From contig CABIVS010000001.1 in NCBI GenBank assembly GCA_902362375.1, positions 47,820 through 111,819 of the forward strand: 64,000 bases of DNA, read 5' to 3'. Made by a program: the position numbers and the translations under genes. The first letter of the stretch is position 1. Each line of letters begins with the position of its first letter. The stretch comes from Bacteroidaceae bacterium (GTDB lineage: Bacteria > Bacteroidota > Bacteroidia > Bacteroidales > Bacteroidaceae). Shown here one piece after another: positions 35,157 to 42,720 of the stretch. The notes under the pieces are model-generated. The model saw nothing but the letters and a program-made list of their open reading frames with translations. It had not been told where the DNA came from and did not search any database.

Positions 35157-35744
35157 ATGAGTTTGAAATACAGTAATACTACGGCTGATTTCCTGCAATG
35201 GGACGAAGCCATGAATTTAGTGAGAAAGTTATCCAGAGATGGAAATTATAAGATGTCGCTTTTTATTGCGATAGGTTGTTTTACAGGTTTTAGAATTTCT
35301 GATATTTTAGCTCTAAGATGGAAACAGATTCTAAATGTGGACGAGTTTACCATCATAGAGCATAAAACTAAAAAGAAACGGACTATCAGAGTAAATCCAC
35401 AACTAAAGGCACATATTAGAGAATGTTATGAGCGTATAAATCCAGTTGGAATTAATGCTCCAATACTGATAAGCCAGAAGAAAACAGTCTATAGTATCCA
35501 GAGGATAAATGACATTCTCAAAGAGATAAAAGCGAAGTATAAACTAAAGGTAAACAACTTTAGCTGCCATTCCCTTAGAAAGACTTTTGGCAGACAGGTT
35601 TATAACATGAATGGTGAAAACGCTGAACTAGCTTTGGTTAAGTTGATGGAAATATTTAATCATAGTTCCATTACGGTTACTAAAAGGTACATAGGACTAA
35701 GAAAAGAAGAAATACTACAAACTTATGACTGCCTTAGCTTTTAA
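35157..35744 (+). CDS. Catalytic-domain-only tyrosine recombinase
   Basis: A 195-residue recombinase counted from ATG at 35157; longer in-frame starts (from 35049) add an unrelated hydrophobic segment and are less likely. All active-site residues are present: Arg46 (GFRISD), His138-x-x-Arg141 (CHSLRKTFG), His169 (FNHSS) and Tyr178 (KRYIGL). There is no SAM-like core-binding domain, which is unusual for integrases, but such minimal recombinases occur on Bacteroidota elements. It may resolve dimers, invert a small segment, or act at the long inverted repeat just downstream (35849-35998). Confidence 0.85.
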   Translation: MSLKYSNTTADFLQWDEAMNLVRKLSRDGNYKMSLFIAIGCFTGFRISDILALRWKQILNVDEFTIIEHKTKKKRTIRVNPQLKAHIRECYERINPVGINAPILISQKKTVYSIQRINDILKEIKAKYKLKVNNFSCHSLRKTFGRQVYNMNGENAELALVKLMEIFNHSSITVTKRYIGLRKEEILQTYDCLSF

Positions 35745-35773
35745 CTTACTATTTTAATTGCAAATACAAATGT

Positions 35774-35830
35774 CTTTCGTTATCTTTGTGCCAATCCTAG
35801 TAATAGGAGGACATATTTATTTAACGAAAG
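35774..35830 (+). promoter_or_regulatory. Promoter flanked by 9-bp inverted repeats
   Basis: CTTTCGTTA (35774-35782) and TAACGAAAG (35822-35830) are perfect inverted repeats. A perfect -7 box TATCTTTG (35781-35788) starts in the left copy. Transcription would run into the long inverted repeat at 35849. The arms look like possible recombinase or repressor half-sites. Confidence 0.5.
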
Positions 35831-35848
35831 GCGTTTTGCATTATCCTT

Positions 35849-35998
35849 GTCTCTAAATTTCGCCAAAATTTGACAACTACAGGGATATGCACAACGCCCA
35901 CACTAATGTTTACATCTATCTTATGATAGCCTGTATACTGTTTGGTGTGGGCAACTGTTGTGTATTTGTAGTTGGGGTGTTTGGCGATACCTAGAGAC
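35849..35998. repeat. Long imperfect inverted repeat
   Basis: About 55 bp (35849-35903) pair with 35945-35998 around a 41-bp centre. Matching blocks are GTCTCTA, TCGCCAAA, CAACTACA, ATA, CACAAC and GCCCACAC. No convincing gene overlaps it. It could be a structured RNA made from the promoter at 35781, a folded single-strand DNA site such as an origin, or a recombination site for the neighbouring recombinase. Confidence 0.7.
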
Positions 35999-36187
35999 AG
36001 ATATGCTAATAGTTCCCGCACCTTTTCTATTTTATAACTGTATCTATTGGGAGCAGGATACAACAAATAGTTGCACTATGGAACAGGCTTATTTATTACC
36101 AATTCCTACCCTACATTTACCTCAATCAGTATGTAGAGTGTTAAATCCCTTACAAATTCAAGGATTAGGCATTTTTATCTAAAATTC

Positions 36188-36221
36188 TTTGGGTAAATAA
36201 AAGCAATAATTATTATATTTG
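36188..36221 (+). promoter_or_regulatory. Predicted promoter of the divisome-like operon
   Basis: TTTG (36188-36191) and the perfect -7 box TATATTTG (36214-36221) are 22 bp apart. No further -7 box as good occurs before the first operon gene at 36489. The leader is about 260 nt and contains two small hairpins (TACTATC-A-GATAGTA near 36374, and CAACTTTTT/AAAAAGTTG at 36412-36449). Confidence 0.6.
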
Positions 36222-36488
36222 TATACATCTAAAAGTACCATATTGACTATCAAGTCTCTATTAATTCTCTGATACTTTTAATACTATGATAACCTACTTT
36301 CTTGGGAGAATTGGAAAGTGCATTTTACATAAAAAGAAACAGACATACTACTTATCTTATCTACAGACAATTCTACTATCAGATAGTAGGATGTGATTTA
36401 GCAAACAACATCAACTTTTTGTATAATTATTCAGGTTATTAAAAAGTTGAATACTGATTAACATACCGAACGATTAAAATTTAAACTT

Positions 36489-36641
36489 ATGTATCCATTG
36501 ATGATTTTTCTAAGTAGAGGTAAAATGTCTGATTATGCAGATTCTTCCTCTGGCTATGGTCTTGAAATTTTCACATTGATAGTCATAGTTGGCTTTATAT
36601 TGTATGCTATTGTAGCACGTTGGAGAGAAAAGAATAAATAA
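36489..36641 (+). CDS. 50-residue single-pass membrane protein
   Basis: A short frame with an N-terminal Ser/Asp-rich part (GKMSDYADSSSGYG), one clear membrane helix (LEIFTLIVIVGFILYAIVA) and a basic end (RWREKNK), so the C-terminus should face the cytoplasm. It lies 11 bp before the next gene and is the first gene of the divisome-like operon. Function unknown. Confidence 0.5.
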   Translation: MYPLMIFLSRGKMSDYADSSSGYGLEIFTLIVIVGFILYAIVARWREKNK

Positions 36642-36652
36642 AATTACACGAA

Positions 36653-37000
36653 ATGAGATTGAAAACAATACTACTGATATGCTTACTTTCTTTATTAAGT
36701 ATTAATATACTTGCTGATAACTACAAATTCGATTATGCAGTGATTAATAATGAGAAAGTAACTACTGTAAATGCACCTAACATTACAGCTACCATAATTA
36801 GTACTACAAAAGCGACTGTTACTTATCAAAAAGAAACTATTACTTTAACTTCTAAAGATGGCATAAAGTATGAGGGATATGGTGAGAATGGAGTGATGGT
36901 AATTGCCAATAAAGTAAATAATGTATTAAGCAGAATAACGATAGGAGCTACTGTTAAGACACAAGTCGTTATGCTTATTTATAAACGGATTAATAATTAA
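36653..37000 (+). CDS. Small secreted protein of the divisome-like operon
   Basis: A 115-residue protein with a clear signal peptide (MRLKTILLICLLSLLSINILA-D). The mature part is about 93 residues, beta-rich and Thr/Val/Ile-rich (TVNAPNITATIISTTKATVTYQKETITLTSKDGIKYEG), without cysteine or known motif, so it probably acts in the periplasm. It is 13 bp before the next gene and clearly part of the operon. Function unknown. Confidence 0.65.
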   Translation: MRLKTILLICLLSLLSINILADNYKFDYAVINNEKVTTVNAPNITATIISTTKATVTYQKETITLTSKDGIKYEGYGENGVMVIANKVNNVLSRITIGATVKTQVVMLIYKRINN

Positions 37001-37013
37001 AATTTTAAATTGA

Positions 37014-37394
37014 ATGAAAGTTTTTATAATAATTTTCGCAGCAATTCTTATTGCATTAGTCGTTTATTTTGGACTAGGTTGGGTTGCTAAAGATATTACT
37101 TTTTCTATGATGGATATTAATGATAATACGACACTTGAAGAAATAGCTAATATAGATTTAATTGTCTATGCCAGTCTTGCAGGAGTATATATTATATTGT
37201 GCTTACTCTTTATAATGGAAAAGATAGATAATGATAAACTTCTTTCAATTTTACTATTTCCATTCGCAGCATACTGCATTAGTAAGTATTTAATTCCCCC
37301 TTCAATGGGTAGTGCTGTGCTATTTAATTTGTTAAATATTAGCGGAATGACTATTTCAACAGTACTTGCTATGGTTGTATTAACAGAAGAATAA
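37014..37394 (+). CDS. Four-helix inner-membrane protein
   Basis: A 126-residue integral membrane protein of unknown function. Predicted helices are at about 2-25, 48-68, 77-95 and 102-123, with short loops and an acidic periplasmic or cytoplasmic loop (DINDNTTLEEIANID) after the first. The size and acidic loop are unlike any cell-division protein I know. It lies 13 bp after the secreted protein gene and 12 bp before the zinc-ribbon gene, in the operon with the FtsI- and FtsZ-like genes. Confidence 0.65.
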   Translation: MKVFIIIFAAILIALVVYFGLGWVAKDITFSMMDINDNTTLEEIANIDLIVYASLAGVYIILCLLFIMEKIDNDKLLSILLFPFAAYCISKYLIPPSMGSAVLFNLLNISGMTISTVLAMVVLTEE

Positions 37395-37406
37395 AACATA
37401 TATGGT

Positions 37407-37619
37407 ATGGAAGATATGTTTTACGCTATTATAGGGCTTGCCTTTATTATCACTTTGGTAGTTCTAGCACAAAAAAGAAGAAACAAGTACTTCACTAAGA
37501 AGTGTCCTAAATGTGGCTATCCAACTGTACACCCTAAGCCTACAGGACTTAAATACAGAGGTGGATGTCCTTGCTATAATTATAAATGTCCTAAATGTAG
37601 ACATCAATTTACTAATTAA
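37407..37619 (+). CDS. Membrane-anchored zinc-ribbon protein
   Basis: A 70-residue protein: one membrane helix (about 4-21), a basic stretch (QKRRNKYFTKK), then a zinc ribbon with C33-P-K-C36, C54-P-C56 and C61-P-K-C64. The basic flank places the ribbon in the cytoplasm, where it could contact a protein or nucleic acid at the membrane. It belongs to the operon (12 bp from both neighbours). No close family is recognised. Confidence 0.65.
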   Translation: MEDMFYAIIGLAFIITLVVLAQKRRNKYFTKKCPKCGYPTVHPKPTGLKYRGGCPCYNYKCPKCRHQFTN

Positions 37620-37630
37620 ATATTTTGATT

Positions 37631-37822
37631 ATGATAACATCTTGGATTATTCATACAGTATCTTATTTGTTAATTTTCTGGCTTGGGGTAAAATACAAGA
37701 AGATAATACAATTAAATGGTCTAATTGGAGGACATGTAGGTATTATTTTTGTCATGTTAATAGTTATTTTCATAATGGGATTCGCTAATTGTTGTGGACT
37801 ATGCAAAGATTTATTTGGCTAA
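37631..37822 (+). CDS. Small two-helix membrane protein
   Basis: A 63-residue protein starting at ATG 37631. Helices are at about 3-20 and 34-52, and the end is FANCCGLCKDLFG, a Cys-rich short tail that may be lipidated or bind metal. Its last 22 bp overlap the start of the FtsI-like gene, so the two are probably translationally coupled. Function unknown. Confidence 0.6.
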   Translation: MITSWIIHTVSYLLIFWLGVKYKKIIQLNGLIGGHVGIIFVMLIVIFIMGFANCCGLCKDLFG

Positions 37823-38895
37823 ATATAAAATACATAATTTATGTAATTACCGTAATTGGGGGATTAGCTTCTTGTCAAAACAAGCAGCAAGTAACAGAAC
37901 AAGTTTTCACTATAGACAGTACATTACAGGTTAATGCTACTTCTATTCTGGAAGAAAAATTATCAGAGATAAATGCTCAATCTGGACAGGTAATTGTTAT
38001 AGAGGTTCAGACAGGGCAAATTAAGGCTCTGGTTGGACTTACCAAGAAAGACAGTGCAGACTACCAACCTTGTGAGAACTTTGCTACACGACAGCCTACA
38101 GGTCTGATGCACCCAATATCTCTATTGGCAGCTTTAGAAACTGGTAAAGTGAAGTTCAGTGATAAAGTTGATACTGGAAATGGTATCTACCAAGTTCATG
38201 GCAGAGAACTGAAAGATCACAATTGGCATAGAGGTGGATATGGTGAGCTTACAGTACAAGAAGGATTAGCTGTTAGTTCCAATATTGCTACTTATAAATC
38301 AATGGAGAAAGTATTTGGGAACGATGTACAAACATACTTTACTATGTTGGATAAAATGAGTTATGGAAAACCAGACAGCATTATTGGAATAACTAATCTG
38401 CAATCTGCGTATTTTATTACTCCTAAAGATAACAATTGGACTAAGACAGCCTTTGCATGGTTCTGTATTGGATACAATCAACTCATTTCACCAATTCAAA
38501 CTCTTACCTTCTATAATGCTATCGCCAATAATGGTAGGATGGTGCAGCCTCAACTATACAAAGATAGTGTAGTAGTTATTAATCCACAAATAGCAAATAA
38601 GGCTAGTATTGATAGTTTAAAGAAAGCTCTAGTACTTAATATTACTGACGGACTAGGACAACCTGCCAAGTCTGATAAGGTACTAGTTGCAGGTATGCAG
38701 GGAACTAGTTCATTATCTACTAATGAGGATAGTACTAAGGATATGTATGCAGTTGAGTTCTGTGGCTATTTCCCTACTGACAATCCCAAGTATAGTATCA
38801 TTGTGTCTATTAATAAGACTGGATTACCTGCTAGTGGTGGATTGATAGCAGGTGATGTATTTAGAAAGATAGTTGATTACATCCAAACCGAATAA
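37801..38895 (+). CDS. FtsI/PBP3-like lipoprotein with degenerate transpeptidase active site
   Basis: A 364-residue protein starting at ATG 37801. The lipobox GGLASC (Cys about 25) makes it a lipoprotein instead of the membrane-anchored form of true FtsI. Residues about 45-360 are clearly the transpeptidase domain of Bacteroidota FtsI (DTGNGIYQVHGRELKDHNWHRGGYGELTVQE, ISPIQTLTFYNAIANNGRMVQPQ, FCGYFPTDNPKYSIIV). The SSN motif (159-161) remains, but the SxxK nucleophile block PGSTFK reads PTGLMH (Gly101, His104), and KTGT reads MQGT (299-302). Acyl-enzyme formation is therefore not expected. There is no PBP dimer domain. It is probably a binding-only decoy or scaffold. Confidence 0.85.
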   Translation: MQRFIWLNIKYIIYVITVIGGLASCQNKQQVTEQVFTIDSTLQVNATSILEEKLSEINAQSGQVIVIEVQTGQIKALVGLTKKDSADYQPCENFATRQPTGLMHPISLLAALETGKVKFSDKVDTGNGIYQVHGRELKDHNWHRGGYGELTVQEGLAVSSNIATYKSMEKVFGNDVQTYFTMLDKMSYGKPDSIIGITNLQSAYFITPKDNNWTKTAFAWFCIGYNQLISPIQTLTFYNAIANNGRMVQPQLYKDSVVVINPQIANKASIDSLKKALVLNITDGLGQPAKSDKVLVAGMQGTSSLSTNEDSTKDMYAVEFCGYFPTDNPKYSIIVSINKTGLPASGGLIAGDVFRKIVDYIQTE

Positions 38896-38907
38896 ATTAG
38901 ATTCAAG

Positions 38908-39258
38908 ATGATAGCAGAAAAAATAGCGAATGTAACTAATAGCTTTGACAAGTTATGTAATAATTGTATTGATGTACTGGAGGGATTATCCAAAGATATT
39001 GGAATGAGTTACGGTGAATTGAATGTATGGTTATTTGTAATTATACAGCCAGCTTTGATACTGATATTCTTTACTACAACTGTAATTCTTACCATAAGAC
39101 TTTACAGAAAGAATAAAGACTTTAAACGTGGAAACTTAATCACTGCTTCAATATCTACAATAGTTATTATTGCATTTGTTATTGCTATGCTATTAGCTGC
39201 CGCTTATGTATTTCTAATTTTGGCAATAGGAGGTAAAGGAATTGATGGCACTGTTTGA
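38908..39258 (+). CDS. Two-helix membrane protein between FtsI-like and FtsZ genes
   Basis: A 116-residue protein: soluble N-terminal 40 residues (NVTNSFDKLCNNCIDVLEGLSKDIGMSYGE), helices at about 45-66 and 81-106, and a short basic loop (RLYRKNKDFKRGN) between them. Its place directly between the FtsI-like lipoprotein (12 bp) and FtsZ (56 bp) makes it a candidate membrane anchor for the FtsZ homologue, but no ZipA-, FtsA- or SepF-like motif is present. Confidence 0.65.
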   Translation: MIAEKIANVTNSFDKLCNNCIDVLEGLSKDIGMSYGELNVWLFVIIQPALILIFFTTTVILTIRLYRKNKDFKRGNLITASISTIVIIAFVIAMLLAAAYVFLILAIGGKGIDGTV

Positions 39259-39314
39259 TTTTAGGCAGATGATGTATTTAGAAAAATAGTTGATAATGAA
39301 ATAATGTAATAATT

Positions 39315-40547
39315 ATGAATGACATAATTGAATTTGACTTTCCTAAGAATCCAGTATCTAACATAATAAAGGTAGTTGGTGTAGGAGGCGGTGGCGGTAA
39401 CGCTGTAAAGAATATGTACAAGCAGGGGATTCATGATGTGTCCTTTGTGTTATGTAATACTGATAGCCAAGCTTTGTGTCGTTCTGACATTCCCGTAAAG
39501 ATTCAGTTAGGTAAAACTGGATTAGGTGCAGGTAACGATCCTATGAAAGGAAAGGCAGCAGCAGAGGAAAGTATTGACAGCATTAAAGAACTATTCAATG
39601 ATACTACCAAAATGGTGTTTGTAACTGCTGGGATGGGTGGTGGAACGGGAACTGGTGCTGCACCCGTAATAGCTAATGTTGCTAAAGAAATGGGAATACT
39701 AACGGTAGGAATAGTTACTATACCTTTCCTTTTTGAGAAGAAACCTAAAATAATGCAGGCTTTAAAAGGGGTTGAAGAAATGAAAAGGAATGTGGATGCC
39801 TTGTTAGTTATTAACAATGAACGTTTACGAGAAATATACACTGATGGAATTACAACCGCTAAAGACGCTTTTAGTAAGGCAGATGACATTCTAACTACTG
39901 CAACTAAAAGTATTGCAGAGATAATAACCATTGAAGGTACAATAAATCGAGACTTTCGTGATGTTGAAACCATAATGAAGAATGGCGGTAGTGCTATAAT
40001 GGCTACAGGAAAAGCCAAAGGAAAGCATAGAATACAAAATGCGATACTGAATGCTTTAAATTCTCCATTACTTAATGACAATGACATAGAGCAAGCACAA
40101 AAACTGTTGTACATTTTGTATGCAAGTAAGAATAATCCAATCTTAATAGACGAGCTATCAGAATTAGATTCATTTATGGAAGAACTGGACACTGACATAG
40201 AAGTAATCTGGGGATTGTATGATGATGATAGTTTAGGAGAAGATGTAAAGATTACCCTGATTGCTACTGGCTTTAACAACAGAAAAGACACTATTACTGA
40301 TACAAGCGAAGAAACAAGACTTAAAGGTCAGATAGAGAAATACTATAAATCCAGTTCCAAACCAGTGAGCAAACAAACCCAATTTAAAGTTGAAGAGCCA
40401 ATAACCACTATTGTAGAAGAAGTAGTAAAAGAAGAAACAGAAACAATATCATTTGAAGAAACAGAAGAAACTATCGTCCCCTCTAAAAAGGAGAAACTGA
40501 TAAATCGTCTTGGCAATATGATAAATAAGTTAATGGAAGAAGAATAG
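39315..40547 (+). CDS. ftsZ: FtsZ homologue encoded on the mobile element
   Basis: A 410-residue tubulin-like GTPase of FtsZ rather than TubZ or PhuZ type. GTP-binding T1 loop VGVGGGGGNAV (21-31) and T4 signature GGGTGTG (108-114) are intact. The T7 synergy loop N211-R-D213-F-R-D216 retains the residues that hydrolyse GTP in the next subunit, so polymerisation and GTPase activity are expected. After the globular part (to about 335) there is an acidic linker (356-389). The C-terminus KKEKLINRLGNMINKLMEEE is a potential amphipathic helix; the usual FtsA/ZipA-binding peptide (IPxFL-like) is absent. It therefore probably has other partners than host FtsZ. The host should have its own ftsZ elsewhere. 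Confidence 0.93.
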   Translation: MNDIIEFDFPKNPVSNIIKVVGVGGGGGNAVKNMYKQGIHDVSFVLCNTDSQALCRSDIPVKIQLGKTGLGAGNDPMKGKAAAEESIDSIKELFNDTTKMVFVTAGMGGGTGTGAAPVIANVAKEMGILTVGIVTIPFLFEKKPKIMQALKGVEEMKRNVDALLVINNERLREIYTDGITTAKDAFSKADDILTTATKSIAEIITIEGTINRDFRDVETIMKNGGSAIMATGKAKGKHRIQNAILNALNSPLLNDNDIEQAQKLLYILYASKNNPILIDELSELDSFMEELDTDIEVIWGLYDDDSLGEDVKITLIATGFNNRKDTITDTSEETRLKGQIEKYYKSSSKPVSKQTQFKVEEPITTIVEEVVKEETETISFEETEETIVPSKKEKLINRLGNMINKLMEEE

Positions 40548-40641
40548 TTATTGTACGATAGCAAAATAATTCTTACCTTTATTATTTCAAGGATTAATGG
40601 ATGTACTGATAAACGATAACAGTTGAGCAAATAAAAAATGT

Positions 40642-41208
40642 ATGTGGAATAAAGTAAGAAATAGGATAGTTTCTAGCAATGTGGATATTGACGGTGTTCT
40701 TTTTGACAAGACAAGAACAACTTTAATCAAATGCTCTAAAGATAAATCTGGTAACTATGTTGTTCCAGATGGAACTTTATTCATTGATAAAGGTGCGTTT
40801 AGAGATTGCTATTTTTTATCTTCCATTGAATTACCTACTACAATTCAATCCATTCAAGCCTATGCTTTCTGTAGATGCTCTGGACTAAAGCGTATCGCTA
40901 TTCCTAATAAAGTACATTACATACATAGAGGATTATTGCAAGGTTGTACGGGTTTAAAAGAAATTCATGTTCAATCCGCAATACCTCCTATTTGTGTCAA
41001 TGGTAGTAAGTTTAGTTTCTTTAATGATGATGATATGATGATTATAGATTCACCAACAAATAGAAGCTATCAAAAGAAAGGTGCTAAGCTGATTTGTTTT
41101 GATGGAGTTGGTAAAGAACATTGTATTGTTTATGTACTTAAAGAAACGGTAGAACTATACAAAAATACAATAGGCTGGAATGAATTTAAGAACATTGTAG
41201 AAGAATAA
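40642..41208 (+). CDS. BspA-type leucine-rich repeat protein
   Basis: A 188-residue protein without a signal peptide. It has LRR_5-type repeats (VVPDGTLFIDKGAFRDCYFLSSIELPTTIQSIQAYAFCRCSGLKRIAIPNKVHYIHRGLLQGCTGLKEIHV). BspA repeats are usually on secreted adhesins; a cytoplasmic form next to ftsZ is unusual and suggests a protein-protein contact role. The C-terminal 70 residues (from about 118) are a different, unknown domain. It starts 94 bp after the ftsZ stop and is 12 bp before the next gene, in the same operon. Confidence 0.75.
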   Translation: MWNKVRNRIVSSNVDIDGVLFDKTRTTLIKCSKDKSGNYVVPDGTLFIDKGAFRDCYFLSSIELPTTIQSIQAYAFCRCSGLKRIAIPNKVHYIHRGLLQGCTGLKEIHVQSAIPPICVNGSKFSFFNDDDMMIIDSPTNRSYQKKGAKLICFDGVGKEHCIVYVLKETVELYKNTIGWNEFKNIVEE

Positions 41209-41220
41209 TAAAACTAATCT

Positions 41221-41499
41221 ATGAACAATAATCAATCAGACAAGAAAGAACCGGAGTTTTTTACTCCCAATGCTCCAGATAAATATGCAAATTGGAATAC
41301 CAAAGGTATAATGATAGGTTGTGGAGTTATGGTAGCTCTATACATTATTGGAGTAGTTGTAGGACTATGTTTAGGTTATGGTTGGGCTAGTTTGTTTCTT
41401 CCTTTTATTCCATTTGCTATCATGGGATTTCTTGGCTGTATCTGGGAATTATTTAAGAAGTTCTACAACTTGGGGTATGATAGGGAACGTAGGAAATGA
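41221..41499 (+). CDS. Two-helix membrane protein, last gene of the operon
   Basis: A 92-residue protein: hydrophilic N-terminal 30 residues (NNNQSDKKEPEFFTPNAPDKYANWN), helices at about 30-52 and 55-76 joined by a glycine-rich turn (GLCLGYGWA), and a basic end (KKFYNLGYDRERRK). Function unknown. It is followed by a clear terminator, so it closes the divisome-like operon. Confidence 0.62.
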   Translation: MNNNQSDKKEPEFFTPNAPDKYANWNTKGIMIGCGVMVALYIIGVVVGLCLGYGWASLFLPFIPFAIMGFLGCIWELFKKFYNLGYDRERRK

Positions 41500-41520
41500 T
41501 AAAAGAGATAATTCAAAGGC

Positions 41521-41558
41521 AAGGCAGTAGGTGAGATTTCATTTACTGCCTTATTTTT
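41521..41558 (+). terminator. Terminator of the divisome-like operon
   Basis: AAGGCAGTA (41521-41529) pairs with TACTGCCTT (41544-41552), followed by a T-rich tail. Confidence 0.8.
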
Positions 41559-41574
41559 TATCACTAAATCTTTC

Positions 41575-41582
41575 TATCTTTA
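41575..41582 (+). promoter_or_regulatory. Predicted -7 box of the next gene
   Basis: TATCTTTA differs from TAnnTTTG at the last base. It lies 24 bp before the gene at 41607 and directly follows the operon terminator. Confidence 0.45.
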
Positions 41583-41606
41583 AGGCATAATTTAATTATT
41601 AGAGAT

Positions 41607-42575
41607 ATGGAAGACATAAAGCCAATAGATAAGTTCATTTTAGACAGGTATGTAAAAGAAGAAGATGATTTGCTTGAATATGTAGAAATATTAGGATGCA
41701 AATTTCACCCTGACTATGATTTCATAAAGGTTAAAGAAGAAATAGAGAATAAAGCAGGAATAAATGAAGAAGAAGAAACAGTAGAAGAAGCAGTAGAAAA
41801 AGATGAAGGAGAAATAAAATTCGTCTTTATGGGTACAACTGTAACACAAGAATTTAAAAAAAGATATAATGCAAAAGTGCTTAATGCACACTATACATTT
41901 GAGAAATACCTACAAGATGAAGATGTACAAAATACTTTAGAAGCATTAAATATAGATAAGGAAAAATTCTGGTATCTATTGTTATTTGTTTCAGATTACA
42001 TTCATGGAAGCTGTTTAGAAGGTGCTAAGGTAAAAGAAGCCCCCAAATTATTAGTAGAGAAACTCATGCAACAGATTGGTAAGAATATTGATAAGGATGG
42101 CTCTAAAGTTTCTTTCATAAAACCTATGACACTAACATTAAAGATACAAGAAGAACATCATTCTATCGAAATTGATGACCCCATATCACTAGCTTATATT
42201 CATTATGCCTATAATGCAGGGAAAGAGTATTTTAACATTGATAAACCAACAATATTTGATATACAAGAAATAGATAGAAAAGGTAAAGCAACAGAACCTG
42301 ACACTGTTTTAGTGGCAATGTTCTATAATTTATTGAATAGTTTCCTTAAGTTATTGCCCAAAACAAATAAAAGTAAGATTGCAAAGGCATACACAACAGT
42401 CTTTTTAAATAAGACATTGTTAATTTCAAGACTAGTCTATTTAACTAATCTCTCTAAGGATGAACGTTATACTGGAATTGATAAGAAAAAAGAGAAACTA
42501 TGTCCCAACTTCATAAAAGACCAGATAAAATCTTACAAAGATTATGAAATTCTTAGAGCTAACAAATTTTATTAA
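41607..42575 (+). CDS. Hypothetical acidic-linker protein
   Basis: A 322-residue cytoplasmic protein that I do not recognise. The N-terminal part (1-50) is followed by a very acidic linker (EEIENKAGINEEEETVEEAVEKDEGE). The C-terminal 240 residues form an alpha-rich domain with a KMTLTLKIQEEHHSIEIDDPISL strand pair. No catalytic or DNA-binding motif stands out. It has its own promoter and terminator, so it forms a single-gene unit beside the divisome-like operon. Base composition matches the element. Confidence 0.62.
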   Translation: MEDIKPIDKFILDRYVKEEDDLLEYVEILGCKFHPDYDFIKVKEEIENKAGINEEEETVEEAVEKDEGEIKFVFMGTTVTQEFKKRYNAKVLNAHYTFEKYLQDEDVQNTLEALNIDKEKFWYLLLFVSDYIHGSCLEGAKVKEAPKLLVEKLMQQIGKNIDKDGSKVSFIKPMTLTLKIQEEHHSIEIDDPISLAYIHYAYNAGKEYFNIDKPTIFDIQEIDRKGKATEPDTVLVAMFYNLLNSFLKLLPKTNKSKIAKAYTTVFLNKTLLISRLVYLTNLSKDERYTGIDKKKEKLCPNFIKDQIKSYKDYEILRANKFY

Positions 42576-42585
42576 TTGATTATTT

Positions 42586-42620
42586 AAGGGGTAAATTATA
42601 GTGTTATTTTTACCCCTCTT
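42586..42620 (+). terminator. Terminator of the acidic-linker gene
   Basis: AAGGGGTAAA (42586-42595) pairs with TTTTACCCCT (42608-42617), 11 bp after the stop codon. Confidence 0.65.
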
Positions 42621-42720
42621 ACCACCTCTCAAAATATTTCCTTTACGCATATTTCCATTGTAGTTTTGCCACCAAGAACGAAGGTAGAAATGTTTCTACT
42701 GGGTAGTCTAATTTTAAACC

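Noticed and set aside
35821..36066. An 81-residue minus-strand frame over the long inverted repeat
   Set aside because: The arms of the repeat pair with each other, and the frame shows no domain; structure explains the region better than coding.
36286..36396. A 36-residue plus-strand frame in the leader of the divisome-like operon
   Set aside because: It is very short, with a hairpin inside and no features; I could not support translation.
39503..40291. A 262-residue minus-strand frame opposite ftsZ
   Set aside because: It is a Ser/Ile/Val-rich mirror of the ftsZ codons and has no independent support.
39315..40547. A TubZ- or PhuZ-type plasmid/phage tubulin
   Set aside because: The N-terminal VGVGGGGGNAV and T7 NRDFRD motifs and the overall length are those of true FtsZ; no TubR-like neighbour is present.
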